DNA of 64,000 bases from Amphiura filiformis (GCF_039555335.1 NC_092628.1:78494713-78558712); one strand, 5' to 3'. Counted from the first letter of the stretch, positions 34,201 through 46,606 are shown. Program-made: numbers and translations. The notes: generated by a model from the sequence alone, not told the origin.

Positions 34201-34649
34201 AGACATGCAGACATGGCAGCCTTGATATGTAATCATTCATAAAGCGCATTCAATTTATTTAAATGAAGCACCTACAGTCAGTGGGGTGACAACGAACTGC
34301 ATCAGCGGCTAATGTGTGCCTTTTGAGCTTACGGCTACTCAATTACACCCTTGAGTGGTATAACAACAAAAGGTACTTTTTCGTTATAGTAAGCGCTTTC
34401 ACGCGACTTTCGTTTGATCACTTATTGACAGTAGTCTGCTAGGTAAAGCGTTAATACACTGTCTGGTCAGCTTACCGATTTAATGGTGGAAGCCCTTTGT
34501 CCCAAACAAAAGGTACCTTTCGATGAATAGCTTCTCAGATTTCAAATCGGCACAAGTGTACAATGCGTTACATAATCTATTGCCTCTCCATTCTTAATAG
34601 CTCCATGGTTAAGACCAACTAGTGGGTGTGCATCTACTGTACACAGTAC
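31272..34649. other. Intergenic region between RNPC3 and the CARD gene
   Basis: The two genes are divergent, so promoters for both are expected here. The RNPC3 promoter should lie just right of 31271, but no TATA box or other site is clear. No coding exon was recognised. Confidence 0.4.
33840..34069. repeat. Polypyrimidine tract (C/T-rich)
   Basis: About 220 bases are almost all C and T on the plus strand. The tract ends in CGCCACTG, the same octamer that ends hAT-like element 1, so it may be the tail of a related DNA element whose left end I could not place. Confidence 0.6.
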
Positions 34650-34875
34650 ACACCTGTCCAAACACTCAAGTAGCAGAAGGATGGCCCACAATAGATTGAT
34701 TATATTCATGCAGCATGATTAAGGGATTAAAAAGCTGTGAAGTGGGACCATGTGCTTTCTTTGTCCAGTTTGCCATCAAGATTTTGAATGGAAACAGTTT
34801 TGGCCCAGAACATGATCATGCCAGTAAATGAATACTTTGTTCTGGGACTGAATATTCGGACTAAAGATCAACATG
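34650..34875. repeat. Dispersed repeat family, copy 2
   Basis: Partner of 22245-22480, in the same orientation. Confidence 0.8.
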
Positions 34876-35251
34876 GAGTTGAAATGTTACACACTGATAC
34901 ATATAAAACCAAAAGAGGGCAAGTGCATTAAATCCTCAATATAAGGGAAACATGTCAAATATTCAAGGAGGGTCGAAATGTATCGCTATCATGGTGCCGG
35001 TATACTCACACAGCTACAGGAATACCGGTACCCAGGTCACCTTAAAATATCTGACCCCTTTTTGACTATTAAGAAAAATGAGATCCCTCTTTTCCTCTGT
35101 TAAATTTTTTTAGAACCCTTCCATATTCTCTGTGAACACCACACCAAAGAACACTCACTCCTTTTATGGGTAGGAGAATCAGGTTACGGTTTGATTTCCG
35201 CAAAGTGTGATCCCTAATGTTTCTGTTTGATATTGATGTTTACATTTCCAG

Positions 35252-35429
35252 GTAATAAAGATACTGATCAAGAATGAATGCAGCAGGTGCACACCTACAC
35301 AGACTTACTTACAATCGCCAACTTATTGTAGATGATGTAGATTCCAGACACGTAGTCAATCATCTTATTGCTCAAGGTGTCCTGGATGTGGATGATGATG
35401 AGGAGATTAGAGCAGAGAGGACAAGGAAG
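35252..35429 (+). CDS. CARD gene exon with start codon
   Basis: The acceptor is TTTCCAG, with 22 nt of 5' UTR and then ATG at 35274. Its 52 codons cover CARD helices 1-3 and end EEIRAERTRK in phase 0 at a GTATGA donor. Confidence 0.85.
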
Positions 35430-38400
35430 GTATGATAACCATATAGCCATTGTAGGCTGGTCATATTGCATTAAAATTATGTTGTTGGGGAAACAAAATT
35501 CTGATAGCATCATGAGTATTTTTGCTTATCATACATGTACCATCGCATAGTTTCCTGTGTATTCTGTACATTCTAGAAGTATGTCTTACAAGATGCAAGT
35601 ATTTTTGCACCTTGTACATATGCACCACAACTTTGACACCACACAAGAAGTTATTTCCTTGCTCTACATCCTATAGAGGATTATGCTTCAACATAGAAGT
35701 AGAAGTGGGGTATTTTGTATGCCAGTAGTATATATCCTTTGTGAATGGAGCACAACATGCACAATAGGGCATTCACAAAGGACATACTGCTGGATTGTAC
35801 ATGAATATAGACATGTCACTACTTTTTTGAGCCCTTTTTCCTAGTAAAATTGAGTTTTAAAATGTGTCAAATTTTGTTTTATGGTGACCCTATTTAAGCA
35901 CAAGAGTTAAGTTTGAGGACAATCATTTTGGCATGTTAAAATGCTCTGAATAACTGGAGTAAAACATGGGATATTGATTTTAATGCCAAAAAATGTGTGG
36001 TGCTTCAGGTCAAAACTCGTAAACGTCACCATGTTGATCCTGTTGATTATAAACTTGGTAACCACAATTTACTTTCTGTTACTAGTCAAAACGATCTTGG
36101 TATCATGGTCACTAATAATTTGAATTGGAAAATGCATATTAATCGTATGATTTGCAAAGCTAACCGTATTTTGGGCTTGATCCGTCACACTTGCAATGAG
36201 GTAAAAGACCCCCTTACTCGTAAAATTCTTTATTTGGCTCATGTCAGACCTATTTTGGAATACTGGGTCAGAAATTTGGAATCCATCTACAAAGGGTCTC
36301 ATTACTGCCATTGAAAGAGTTCAAAGGCGTGCTACCAGATTTATCCTTCAAAGTTCTGCCCCTATGAAGAGCGTCTTACAGAACTCAACCTTTCTAGTCT
36401 TGAGGACCGTCGCAAGTTTAAAGATAACATCCTGCTCTTCAAGGGTTTACATGGCATGTCTTTTATCTCATTGCAAGATAGAGTGAATTTCCGTGGCACT
36501 GAATCCATTTCTTTAAGATCTTCTGACTCACCTACAATTATCCCAAATAAGTGCAATACCAATATTTTCAAGCAGACATTTTTTAACCGTGTGTACAACT
36601 CCTGGAACAACCTCCCTGCTGGCGTTAGGAGCGTTCAAATTTTCAAATATTTCAAATCCGAGATCCTAAATTACTACATCTCAAATTCACCTGTCAGTAT
36701 CCATAAATAATGTCATCGGGTTTGTTCATAATTCACAATTTGCAAATGTCTCTTCTGTACATGTCCGGAAATGCTTCGGTATGGAGGTCGTAGGCAGGCC
36801 TCAGTGGCGTGTCGTGCTGCACAGTGGTACATTCTCAAATTGACGCCACCAACGTCAAGTTCCAGCAGGAATCAGACGAGGAGTGTGAGTGTGATCACTC
36901 CATTGGATACGGTGCTACGGTGTGGTGCGGAGCGTCATTGGGGTGTGTAGGGATCTTTGTGCCGAGGTGTTCTTGGATTTGTGCGTGGGAACATTTGCAG
37001 ATGGTGAACTTATCAGTTTGCCTATCTTGTGCAATTTCACTAATGTTTATTGAATTATCACGATGTCTTTACGCTATATTTGGCAACTCAATTTTAGTAT
37101 TATATTGTATTTTTAATGTATTTTATAGTGTTTTTTAAATATGCTTATAATTATGTACTGTGTAATTTTAGTTCTTTTATTTTGGTGTGTGTATAAGGGC
37201 CCCCATCCAGTGGGCCTGCGTGCCTGTTCGGGGTTGCCCTTTTGCACCACACACCGCATTTTGATATTTTGTGCAATAAAGATATTAAACTAAACTAAAC
37301 TAAATCATATTGCCATTTACATCTAAAGTTCAAATGTGAAACAAATATGACAACACTGGATAATGAAAGGCAGATAGATGCATACATCAGATGATGTGTG
37401 TACACAAGTTGTGATCGTGATCAGTGAATGAGAAGAAATAAGTATGAACATTAGTTTGCAACAGTGATGATGGATGTGTACATGAGATGATGTGTGTATA
37501 TAAGTTGCTATGGTGACCAATGAATGAGAAGAAACAAGTGATGATAATTTGTTTTAGTGTTAATAATTTTCTGAATATATACAGTATGCTTTGTTAATAT
37601 TTGATCTGTGAGTTATTCAGATAATTGCTTTACAAGCTTTTATGTTTTATGTTACAAAAAGTGGTCTTGTGTTAGCTGTTAATACTGAAATGGGGTTTTC
37701 TTTCTTTCAGATTAAATTCAAGACTTTTTTCTATGTAATGGGGCTGTATTTGGGGATGATATCTTGGTATCCAAGACTGGGTCTAAGTTCAAATTGCTCT
37801 CAGTTTTATCATTTACAATTAGGTGTGAGTCTATGTCATGTCTGTATGAAGGTTATGAGTGCAGTCATTTTATGTCTGGCACTGAAACTGTAAAATACCT
37901 CTTTCAAAAATATAATAATGACATAGCTCAGTGATGCACATCTGCATTGACATAATGGTTCTTTGGCCCCGGTCAAAGGTGTCAAATTCAGCACGGCCAT
38001 GTACCCATGTTTGTGTTTTTGTGTGGTCAGCTTGACTCAAGTCAGATGGCTGCAAGATTCAAATCTAATCAAATCTTTGGGCTTTTGACTCAAAGTCAAG
38101 TCAGTTGGGCTTTTGACTGCATTTAATTTGAGAGTCCTTAAATAATTTTCATTTATTATGTGTTATATTATATCTAGGATAAAGTGGAGTTATTGATTGA
38201 GAAGGTGACAGAAGGTGGACCAGATGCTTACAAACATTTTCGAGAGGCTTTAGGAGACAACTACCAACACATTGTAGTCAAACTAGATGCTACTCCAATG
38301 GATGCAGGGAATTACCAAAGAGGTGAGACAATGATACCAAGAAAATTGTGACTTTCATATTTATACTTTTTGTTAATAATATGTTACGGGCTTATGTGAC

Positions 38401-39673
38401 CGTCCATCACAAACCGCTTGTAAAGTCGGCAAATTGTATTTCGAGTTACAGTGCAAAATGTGCATAAAGGTTGTATTTATATGTACCTAATGTTTGTTTC
38501 TCATGTTTCTCAATTTAGTCCAGTCAAACACCAATCTTTAATCCTATTGTTGAAGAGGATAATAAGCTTATACTTATGTATAGAATTAGTAAATAGCTTT
38601 AGTCTTTGTTTGCTTTGGCTAAATCCTGTTCAAGTGGTGCGTGAACCAACAATTAACAATGAGAGGACATTCCTGAATCTCGTTGACTTGAGGATGATTT
38701 GAAGTGACTGCCAATTATGACCATTTGATATTTAAAATATATATATGGAAAAAGAGAAATAATGTAGCACCAAAATAATGTACCCTTTTACTGAAGGAGC
38801 AAAGTTTAACAAGCCATAACTCCGCTTCTGGATATCGTTTGAAGTCAAATGATATATCATTGTAAAGCTTATGATATATATTTTCAAGACACGGAAAACA
38901 AATTTGACCAGGGGCCGACTTTAAAAGCGTTTTGTCATGGACGGTCACATATATTCATCCTTGTGGAGCATTTCTCTTGAAGTGTATCTAATTTTTCAGG
39001 CTTCGAATTTGTTTTGGATACAGCATTTTCAAGGAAAAAGTGGCATGATGGCACAAAAAATAGGCGAGCTTAAAATAATAAATTTTGACAGATGCAGGGA
39101 ATCAGATTATGTTATTTTCAACTCAAAAAGGTTTTACAGATTTCACAAATTTATTGCAATACCATATAATTCCATTTGCAAGCATATATACTTCTCTAGA
39201 AATGAGGGGTTTTTGTTTGACGGAAGGCAGTTTGGAGTTTCAGCAACTATATTACTGATACAGGCAGAATTGTATATTATTGTAAGACCAATCTATTGTA
39301 ATGTTTTTGTGGAGGGTATCTGCCATCACTTTTGTCTCTCCTTGGTCTCTTTCGTCAAGAAAACCCTCATATAGAGACATGTATGCTTGTAGATGAAATT
39401 CTACAGTATTCTATGTCCTGAATTTCGTTTCCTCATCTCATCTCATCTCATTTAATGCTTCACTTCCCCTATTGATGTTGTGTTTCAATTCTCTTATCTA
39501 CAGGAGATGCCTTTGTGCACAAAGGAAGCAATATAGACATGAAATTTGCAGAAAGAAATAAAGGTGCTACCAAATATGTTGAAGTCAAAGGAGATGGCAA
39601 CTTTGTTCTTATGGCAGACCATGGAAGTCAGATAAACTTTAATAATGGCAGAAAACCTCAAGATTATATGTGA
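35274..39673 (+). CDS. CARD-domain protein (gene span)
   Basis: Death-fold CARD proteins form helical assemblies in apoptosis and innate immune signalling. Exons are 35252-35429 (ATG at 35274), 38178-38322 and 39504-39673. Phases agree and the last exon ends in TGA, giving about 156 residues. Residues about 5-95 match the CARD pattern: RQLIVDDVDSRHVVNHLIAQ, GVLDVDDDEEIRAERTRK, KVELLIEKV and GPDAYKHFREAL. The roughly 60-residue tail (KGATKYVEVKGDGNFVLM and so on) is not recognised. A possible extra 3' exon lies at 40262-40360. Closest known architectures are single-CARD adaptors; no caspase domain follows. An upstream 5' UTR exon is expected because the first coding exon has a CAG acceptor at 35249-35251. 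Confidence 0.82.
35943..37302 (+). mobile_element. LINE 3' end with AACTA tail
   Basis: 5'-truncated non-LTR element in CARD intron 1. RT thumb motifs fall in three frames (LGIMVTNNLNWKMHINRM, ANRILGLIRHTC, IERVQRRATRF). A C-terminal part, FKQTFFNRVYNSWNNLP, follows. The 3' UTR ends with AATAAAG and a short tandem tail (ACTAA)n at 37285-37302, typical of CR1/Jockey-like insertions. Confidence 0.85.
38178..38322 (+). CDS. CARD gene exon 2
   Basis: It encodes DKVELLIEKVTEGGPDAYKH and then FREALGDNYQHIV, CARD helices 4-6. The acceptor is TATCTAG and the donor GTGAGA, phase 1. Confidence 0.88.
38395..38949. mobile_element. TA-flanked DNA element in CARD intron 2
   Basis: The terminal inverted repeat is TGTGACCGTCCATnACAAA, with TA on both sides (38393-38394 and 38950-38951). 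There is no transposase. The TA duplication suggests the Tc1/mariner mode. Confidence 0.8.
39504..39673 (+). CDS. CARD gene exon 3, unrecognised tail
   Basis: It continues in phase from exon 2 with GDAFVHKGSNIDMKFAERN and more, ending RKPQDYM and TGA. The composition is that of a real protein but no family is recognised. Confidence 0.65.
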
Positions 39674-39951
39674 TGCATCAACTCTTGTATATGACAAATC
39701 ATGGTTAAATTAAGGTGACAGTGACACTGAACTGAGAGGTTCTCAAGTCTGTATTTTGTATGTGTAGGATATGATGCCTATGAGCCCATCACTGATAAAC
39801 CCAATTTTGGACATGTGTGTATCTTACAAATTTTACAGGCAGCTGAAAAACTATTAAATTTCTTCAAGTCATGTGATTGTTGTTCAAAAAGTTCTGTCTC
39901 AGCTTGAAAGAATACAGACTGGGAGAAATCAAGTAAATGTCCAGTGCAAAA

Positions 39952-40132
39952 TGGGCTATTCCAGTTGAAATTTATACACCCCTTATGGAAGGCATGACTT
40001 TTATCTCCCCCACAGGAGGGTGTAGATTCCAAATGGAGTCACCCATTCGGGTAACCCCATTTGAAATTCACACTCCCTGTGCGGAAGATAAGGCCATGAG
40101 TGGGTTGTATGGATTTCAACTGGAATAGCCCA
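39952..40132. mobile_element. Short hairpin MITE downstream of CARD exon 3
   Basis: TGGGCTATTCCAGTTGAAAT at the left is mirrored by ATTTCAACTGGAATAGCCCA at the right, with partly pairing interiors. Confidence 0.82.
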
Positions 40133-40261
40133 ATACAGATTCCTTGAGACTTCTTCTTTCAGATTTATGGTTTAACATTCACAATACTAGTTTGAATTTG
40201 GAGGAAAAGGGAAAAATTATGAAACTGAATATTTGGGGTATCGTATACACTAAAGTCTCAG

Positions 40262-40360
40262 GAAAAAGTGACCCTGCCTAGCGGTGAAGTTAAAGAATCG
40301 GTGGTGGAGGAGATCGTCAAACCGAAGAAGACAGGATCTGGAAGAGGAAGCAGGAAATAA
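40262..40360 (+). CDS. Possible alternative 3' exon of the CARD gene
   Basis: After a TCTCAG acceptor an open frame reads EKVTLPSGEVKESVVEEI, then a basic tail KPKKTGSGRGSRK and TAA. It looks coding, but its frame does not fit the only good donor of exon 3 (GT at 39670). It would need another donor or an intervening exon. Confidence 0.4.
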   Translation, partial: EKVTLPSGEVKESVVEEIVKPKKTGSGRGSRK

Positions 40361-40379
40361 AAAAAATCATTATAAATTT

Positions 40380-41440
40380 TAGACCATATCAAAAAGAAAA
40401 AAAAGGCAAAACATGCTAGTTAGGCATGTAGTCCTTATCTAAGTTTTTCAAAATTTAAAAGAAACCAAAATTGAATGTTTATTAGGCCTTTTTGGAAGTA
40501 TAATATATATATAAAAAAAAAATTAAAAGGAACCAAAAATTGTGTTTTCTTAGGACTTTTGGAGAAATTGTTCAAACAAAATTTAAATGGAACCCAAAAT
40601 TGTAGTTTTTCTTTAAAATAAAATAATAAAATTTGTATATCCTCTCCAGATTTAAATTAGACAGATTCAAAAAAATAACAGAGCTAGTTGGGCTTTGGAT
40701 TTTGTGAAAAAAAGTTAGGCATATTTTTGTACAAATTATTACCAAGCCAATTGGCTTTGGATTCTTCTTCCTTCTTCCTATATATGTGCATACCTCAAAT
40801 TGAGTATTGTCGCACAGGCTTAACGTGCACAGTTTTTTACCTATGCACGATCCTGGAACCTAGGATTGATTGCAGATATCAGAACCGGGGATGGTCCCCC
40901 TTTTCTTTTCGAATTGCTCTAACACTTAACGTGCACAGGGTTTGACTCTTCCTGTACACAGGACCAACGGCTTTACGTGACTTGAATTGGAAATTTTTAA
41001 CAGAGCTAGTCAGCTCTGGTATTTGAAGAAAATTTGTACAGAGAGATAACCGAGCTAGTAGGCTCCGGTTTTGTATTTCATTTTGGAATTGTAATTGTTA
41101 AAAAAAAAAATTAAAAATCACAAGTAAAGTATTCAATAATTGTCATAAAAAAGGTTTTTATAATTAGTGACAGTAGATGTAAAGTAATATGTACTGTGTT
41201 CATTCTATTAACCATCCATGCCCCTATAAGCGCCCACTTGTTGTAAAGTCACTGGGTCTTTACAACAAGCAAACTGTGATAAACTTTATTAACTACTAAA
41301 ATATACACACTGATGATGATGGATGAATGTTTTGGGCCTTTTTTACATATTGTAGGCAAACAATGTAACAAAAGCACCCACCAAAAATGACTTTGTTAAG
41401 TGCCCTGCACTGGCGGTTAATGGAAGGAATATGGAACTAT
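40380..41440. other. AT-rich flank with short repeated motifs
   Basis: Variants of CAGAGCTAGTnGGCTnTGG occur at about 40680, 41000 and 41050, and a GAACCnAAAATTG motif recurs near 40460, 40530 and 40590. No gene is seen after the possible terminal exon. Confidence 0.4.
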
Positions 41441-41604
41441 TTTTTGGGACGCGGAATTGTGCAGTACCGCGTGCGGTACTGCACACTTCCGTTTACAGTC
41501 CCGCATGCGAACTGCACATCCCGACCTGCATTCCCCGCATGCGGGAATGCAGGTCGGGCTGTGCAGTACCGCATGCGGGACTGTAACATTTTGGTGCATT
41601 TCCG

Positions 41605-42175
41605 CTAGGGATGTGCAATATTTTTGTGTTTTTTTTCGCATGGGGATGTGCAATATTTTCGGTGTATTTCCGCGTGGGGAACTGCAATATTTTGGTGCAT
41701 TTCCGCTAGGGATGTGCAATATTTTTGGTGTTTTTCCGCATGGGGATGTGCAATATTTTTGGTGTATTTCCGCCAGAGATGTGCAATATTTTTGGTGTTT
41801 TTCCGCATGGGGATGTGCAATATTTTCGGTGCATTTCCGTTAGGGGATGTGCAATATTTTTGGTGCATTTCCGTTAGGGGATGTGCAATATTTTTGGTGC
41901 ATTTCCGTTAGGGGAACTGCAACATTTTTGGTGTTTTTCCGCATGGGGATGTGCAATATTTTTGGTGTATTTCCGCCAGGATGTGCAATATTTTGGTGTT
42001 TTTCCGCATGGGGATGTGCAATATTTTGGTGTATTTCCTCGTGGGGAACTGCAATATTTTTGGTGCATTTCCGCTAGGGGATGTGCAATATTTTTGGTGT
42101 ATTTCCGCGTGGGGAACTGCAACATTTTTGGTGCATTTCCGCTCAGGGGATGTGCAATATTTTTGGTGTATTTCG
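41605..42175. repeat. About 35-bp tandem array, left arm
   Basis: About 16 units of the type GATGTGCAATATTTTTGGTG plus TTTTTCCGCATGGGG, with an alternative AACTGCAATATT start in some units. Open frames through it (CNIFGVFPHGDVQYFW and so on) are by-products of the repeat. Confidence 0.92.
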
Positions 42176-42889
42176 ATCATTGATTGTCTAAAACTAATTA
42201 CTAAAAAAAGTAAAAACACCTAAGAGCCTGACGTATTTTTCACCACGAATGTAGGCCTACTAAATTTTTGTCATACCTATTTTGTTGCATGTCCGCATGC
42301 GGAACTGCAAAATATTTGGTGCAGTTCGAATGCGGTATTTTTCGCATGCCAGCGTCTTGAACTGTCAAATATTTGGTGTAGTTCCGCATGCATTTAATGT
42401 GAATGTCCGCGTGCGTAATGTAATATATTTGGTGCAGGTCCGCATGCGGGATGTACGGTACATGTTTTTTCGCATGTCCGCATGATGAGGGAATGCAAGA
42501 CGAGATGCACAGTTCCGGATACGTAGGCCTACAGTATGTTGTACATGTTTTATTTATTGATATTTTTAAAGAAGAAAGTCTTGTTCCAAATTTCTGCATA
42601 TAGTTTCATTGTTGTAATTAAAAAATAAAGTCTTCTCCAAAGGTCGGCAGAGTCAGGCCTAAAATATGTACACAATTTTATATTAAAATCATTTTCACAC
42701 GCCTCTTATGATGATTAGTGACTATTATAAATCTACTTGATATTGTTCTATTATAAGAACCCAGCGGACATTCCTCAAGTGGATCAATCATCAATTCACA
42801 CTGATCTCAAACGATGCATGCGCATCAATAGCAGCGACAAGATCAGAAAACAACTTTTAATGTTTATCACAGCATGACCAAGTCAGTAT

Positions 42890-43430
42890 TGGGCACACAG
42901 GTATGTCCCGGGGATGGGGCACTTCAATATGAAATGGATATAGGTGTAGGGCTGACACTTTCGCACTAAGGGGCATCCGGTGAGAGCAAAATGTAAAAAA
43001 TATGGGGTCATTGGGTGAGAGCATGATTTTTGGCATTCGGTGAGAGCAAAATGTAAAAAATATGGGGTCATTGGGTGAGAACATGACCTTTTTATAAAAT
43101 GGAATCTTTGGGTGAGAGCCAAAACAGCGCCTTAAAAACCTCGAAAATCTCGTATTTCTAGTTCTAAATGGCTTCAAATTTCATTGTTTGTTTTTTTCAA
43201 AATAAGTAACAAAATCAGTGATAAATGAAAGTTGCTGTTCAAATTGAACTTGTAAGGGTCTTTGGGTGACAGATCAAATGGAAAAATAGGGGGTCTTCGG
43301 GTGAGGCATGTGTTCGTAAAAAAATATGGGGTCTTTGGGTGACAGCGACGCTGAAAAAAGGGGTCTTAACAGCCCTACATACGCGTCACCTCCAAAGTGG
43401 GAGTGCCCACTGCCCCCGGGAGGTCTGTCT
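42890..43430. mobile_element. Element nested in the loop of the palindrome
   Basis: TGTAGGGCTG at 42945 is mirrored by CAGCCCTACA at 43370, and a G-rich block at 42908 is mirrored near 43405. The interior has several copies of GGGGTCnTTGGGTGAGAG. It is unrelated in sequence to the surrounding arms. Confidence 0.6.
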
Positions 43431-43540
43431 GGTCTACCTGAAGAATTTTAAGATTAAAAAAACCTTTTAATTTTTTTTTGTGTGTGTGTGCATAAAATGT
43501 ATACAATATACTGACGGTCATATTATTATAATCAAGACAA

Positions 43541-43690
43541 TATGGAGGCACGCGGAATATTTGGTACGATTACGCATTGGTTATACTAGTGAAAATTTAT
43601 TTTCGCATGCCCGCATATCTTGAACTACAAAATATTTGGTGCAGTTCATCGCATGCGTAACAGCCGCTTTTAATACCTGGTAAATATATA
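43541..43690. repeat. Extra fragment of the palindrome-family end
   Basis: It holds CAAAATATTTGGTGCAGTTC and GCTTTTAATACCTGG, which match the left arm near 42305 and the outer right end near 45355. A further partial copy of the family is therefore present inside. Confidence 0.65.
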
Positions 43691-44699
43691 CATTTCATCA
43701 TGCTAAATACAATTATTAGTTGATTATATAATAGTATATACATTTCATCATGCTAAATTAAATTATTATCCTCCGTAAATTGATAATCGATCCACTTGAG
43801 AAATTCCCGTTGGAACTTTAATAGAAAGTGGTCACAACGTCAAGTTGAATATATAATAGTCATCATTAAAGAGGCGTGTGAAATTGATTTTAATAAAATT
43901 AATTTCATACAATAACTATTAGCTAGGTTTCTATGCTATGCCGACCTTTCGGACAAGACTTTTCAAGACTCTCTTTTAAATACAAATAATGAAACGGAAA
44001 GTAAAACGATAGTGGGCCTAGGCCTAATATTGAATTAATATTCATATCTACATGCGAATATGCGGATACATGCGACGATCATTGATTGTCTAAAATTCCA
44101 TGATCTTGATCCTATTTTTATCGATATACATCGATCACTTATCGGATTAAGTATTGGACACAATAGATGAAGTATTTGATTGACAAAGTTGGGCAGCTTC
44201 TAACATGAATAAAATGCACACAATGTCAAGTTTATTACAATGGTCACTAAATAGATTCATCACAATAGCCACTTATCATTAAGCTTAATGCGATAATATT
44301 TTTAATATAATAAAATACTATAGACTTTAAAGTTTATAACACTTTCTTTTAATTACAGCAAATGAAGCAAAACTCACAATAGGCTAATAGGAGGTAATAG
44401 TCAAAGTAAAACGATAGTAATATTAAAGAAATTTATATATGCATGTGATAATATTTTCTACGCCAGCAGGGCCTACAAATAAAAAACAAAACAAATAAAA
44501 CCAAAACAAACAACAACAACTACAACAACAAAAACCTTTTTTCGCCGCAAGACACGCTGAACTGTAGGGCATACAACTCGCCTTGCATTCCCTCCCGGAT
44601 TCTCTCATGAGGACATGCGAAAAAACATGTTCACCCATCATGCAGGGCTGCACGAAATATAATTGCATTTCCGCACGCGGACATTCGAACAAAAACCGT

Positions 44700-45150
44700 T
44701 CATTATGCGGAACTACACCAAAAATGTTGCAGTACCCCATGCGGAAAGACACCACAAATATTGCAGTTCCCCATGCGGAAAATACACCAAAATATTGCAC
44801 ATCCCCTAACGGAAATGCACCAAAAATATTGCAGTTCCCCATGCGGAAAAACACCAAAAATATTGCACATCCCCATGCGGATAAACACCAAAAATATTGC
44901 ACATCCCCTAACGGAAATGCACCAAAAATATTGCAGTTCCCCATGCGGAAAAAACCCCAAAATATTGCACATACCCTAACGGAAATGCACCAAAATATTG
45001 CACATCCCCTAACGGAAATGCACCAAAAATATTGCAGTTCCCCATGCGGAAAAATCCAAAAATATTGCACATCCCTAACGGAAATGCACCAAAAATATTG
45101 CACATCCCCATGCGGATAAACACCAAAAATATTGCACATCCCCAAAATAT
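44700..45150. repeat. About 35-bp tandem array, right arm (inverted)
   Basis: About 13 units of AAAATATTGCAGTTCCCCAT plus GCGGAAAAACACC, the reverse complement of the left-arm unit. Confidence 0.92.
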
Positions 45151-45360
45151 TGCAGTTCCCCATGCGGGACTGCACATCCCGACCTGCATCATCAAGATGC
45201 GGTACTGCACATCCCGACCTGCATCACCGCATGCGGAATGCACGCCGGGATGTGCAGTCCCGTATGCGAAGTGCGTGACGGAAGGTGCAGTTCATGCATG
45301 CGGACTGTGAGCGAAGTGTGCAGTACAAGACGCGGTACTGCGCGAGATAACAGTCGCTTT

Positions 45361-46606
45361 CAATACCTGGAATATGTGTATGTTATTGAATGCAACATAT
45401 CTTGGCATAATTATAATGAGGTCTCAGTTACTGAACAATTCAGATTTTTGAATCTCAGTTTCAGTTCTACCAGTTCAATCTACCAGTTATTGATCAGGAA
45501 ACCCCAAGTAAAAAATTTTGGAGCTAGCAAACTGATGGCATATGGTAACTGAAAAGATCAGATGTGAACATCTCAATTGTACACAAACTTATACAAATCA
45601 GAGTTTTATGTATAAATGTGATATGCACAATGGGCAAATGGACTACGGAGAAGTCTTCCTTTTAAGAAATTTTAAAACTTTATTTTCACTTTAATTTTTC
45701 AAGTAACAAAGACAAATATGTATAAGTATACATTTTTGGAAAGGAAATGATTAAAGGAATTCAACGGTATCTTTGACATTTGGAATAAAATAACCATTTT
45801 TTAAAAACATCCAACATATGCTTACACTTCTCAATGATAAAAATTGCATATTAAATAAATTAAATAAATGTCGGTGATTTAACACACGCTACACCTAAGT
45901 ACCAGCACACTTCAACAATTATATTATTGTTCTAGAGTCAAAAATCTGGTTACTACTTTCTGAAATTTGGTTTATTTTTCCAAATATGGACCAAAAAAGG
46001 TCTAAATTTGTATATTTTCAACTGTTTTACAATTTTGGAATATCTTTGGCCGTAAAACTAATTTGAAAACCTAGTTAACAAAAATGAAAGAGTAGTAACT
46101 AGACATTTGTTCCTAGATTAATAATATGTAATTTCATTATTTGGAAATGTAAGCATAGCATAATTAGTTATAATGGACCGAAAATGTTGACCTTTATGTG
46201 TAGCCTGAAAGGAGGAGATTATATAATCACTTTTCTGGCTGCATGTATGGATCGATGTGGGCTCTATGTATGGGTGGCTCTATGTATGTAATGAGATGAT
46301 TGGTTTGTCGCCAGCTCTGAGAGCACTTTTTCTGGCACCACTGTATTGTATTTTGCAGATATCTAATAAAAATATATGAATATGTACATGTATGTGATAA
46401 ATTTTCTGAAAGTTTTGGTTAAAGTTTTGATTATGTGATTAAATGCTCTCAGGTGAATAGATAAAATCATGTTGCAACCAAACTTGGGTCATAGCTGCAC
46501 TATGGGTATACATTAACAAGCAGCCAATACCTGTACTCTTTAGCTCTGATTTAAGACCTCATTTGTTGAAATTGGTTGAGAATAAAAGAAACGGTGGTCT
46601 AAAACC
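45361..46606. other. Intergenic DNA, nothing recognised
   Basis: AT-rich sequence without supported exons. Confidence 0.4.

Larger units (their letters stand above)
41440..45360. mobile_element. Large imperfect palindrome (foldback-type element)
   Basis: The left arm reads, in order, GC-rich palindromic end, about 35-bp tandem array, CGCATGTCCGCATG block, AGGTCGGC block, CACACGCCTCTT block and CTCAAGTGGATC block. The right arm repeats all of these in reverse order and complement up to 45360. The arms are about 1.4 kb, with a central part of about 0.9 kb. No transposase is present. Foldback transposons have just this build, with long inverted repeats made of tandem subrepeats. No target duplication was confirmed. 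Confidence 0.75.

Noticed and set aside
41447-42223. Overlapping open frames of the CNIFGVFPHGDVQYFW type in all directions
   Set aside because: They are translations of the 35-bp tandem array, open on both strands simply because the unit lacks stops. No start, splice or family evidence supports a gene.
44423-45175. 250-codon minus-strand frame
   Set aside because: It is the same repeat-derived artefact from the inverted array.
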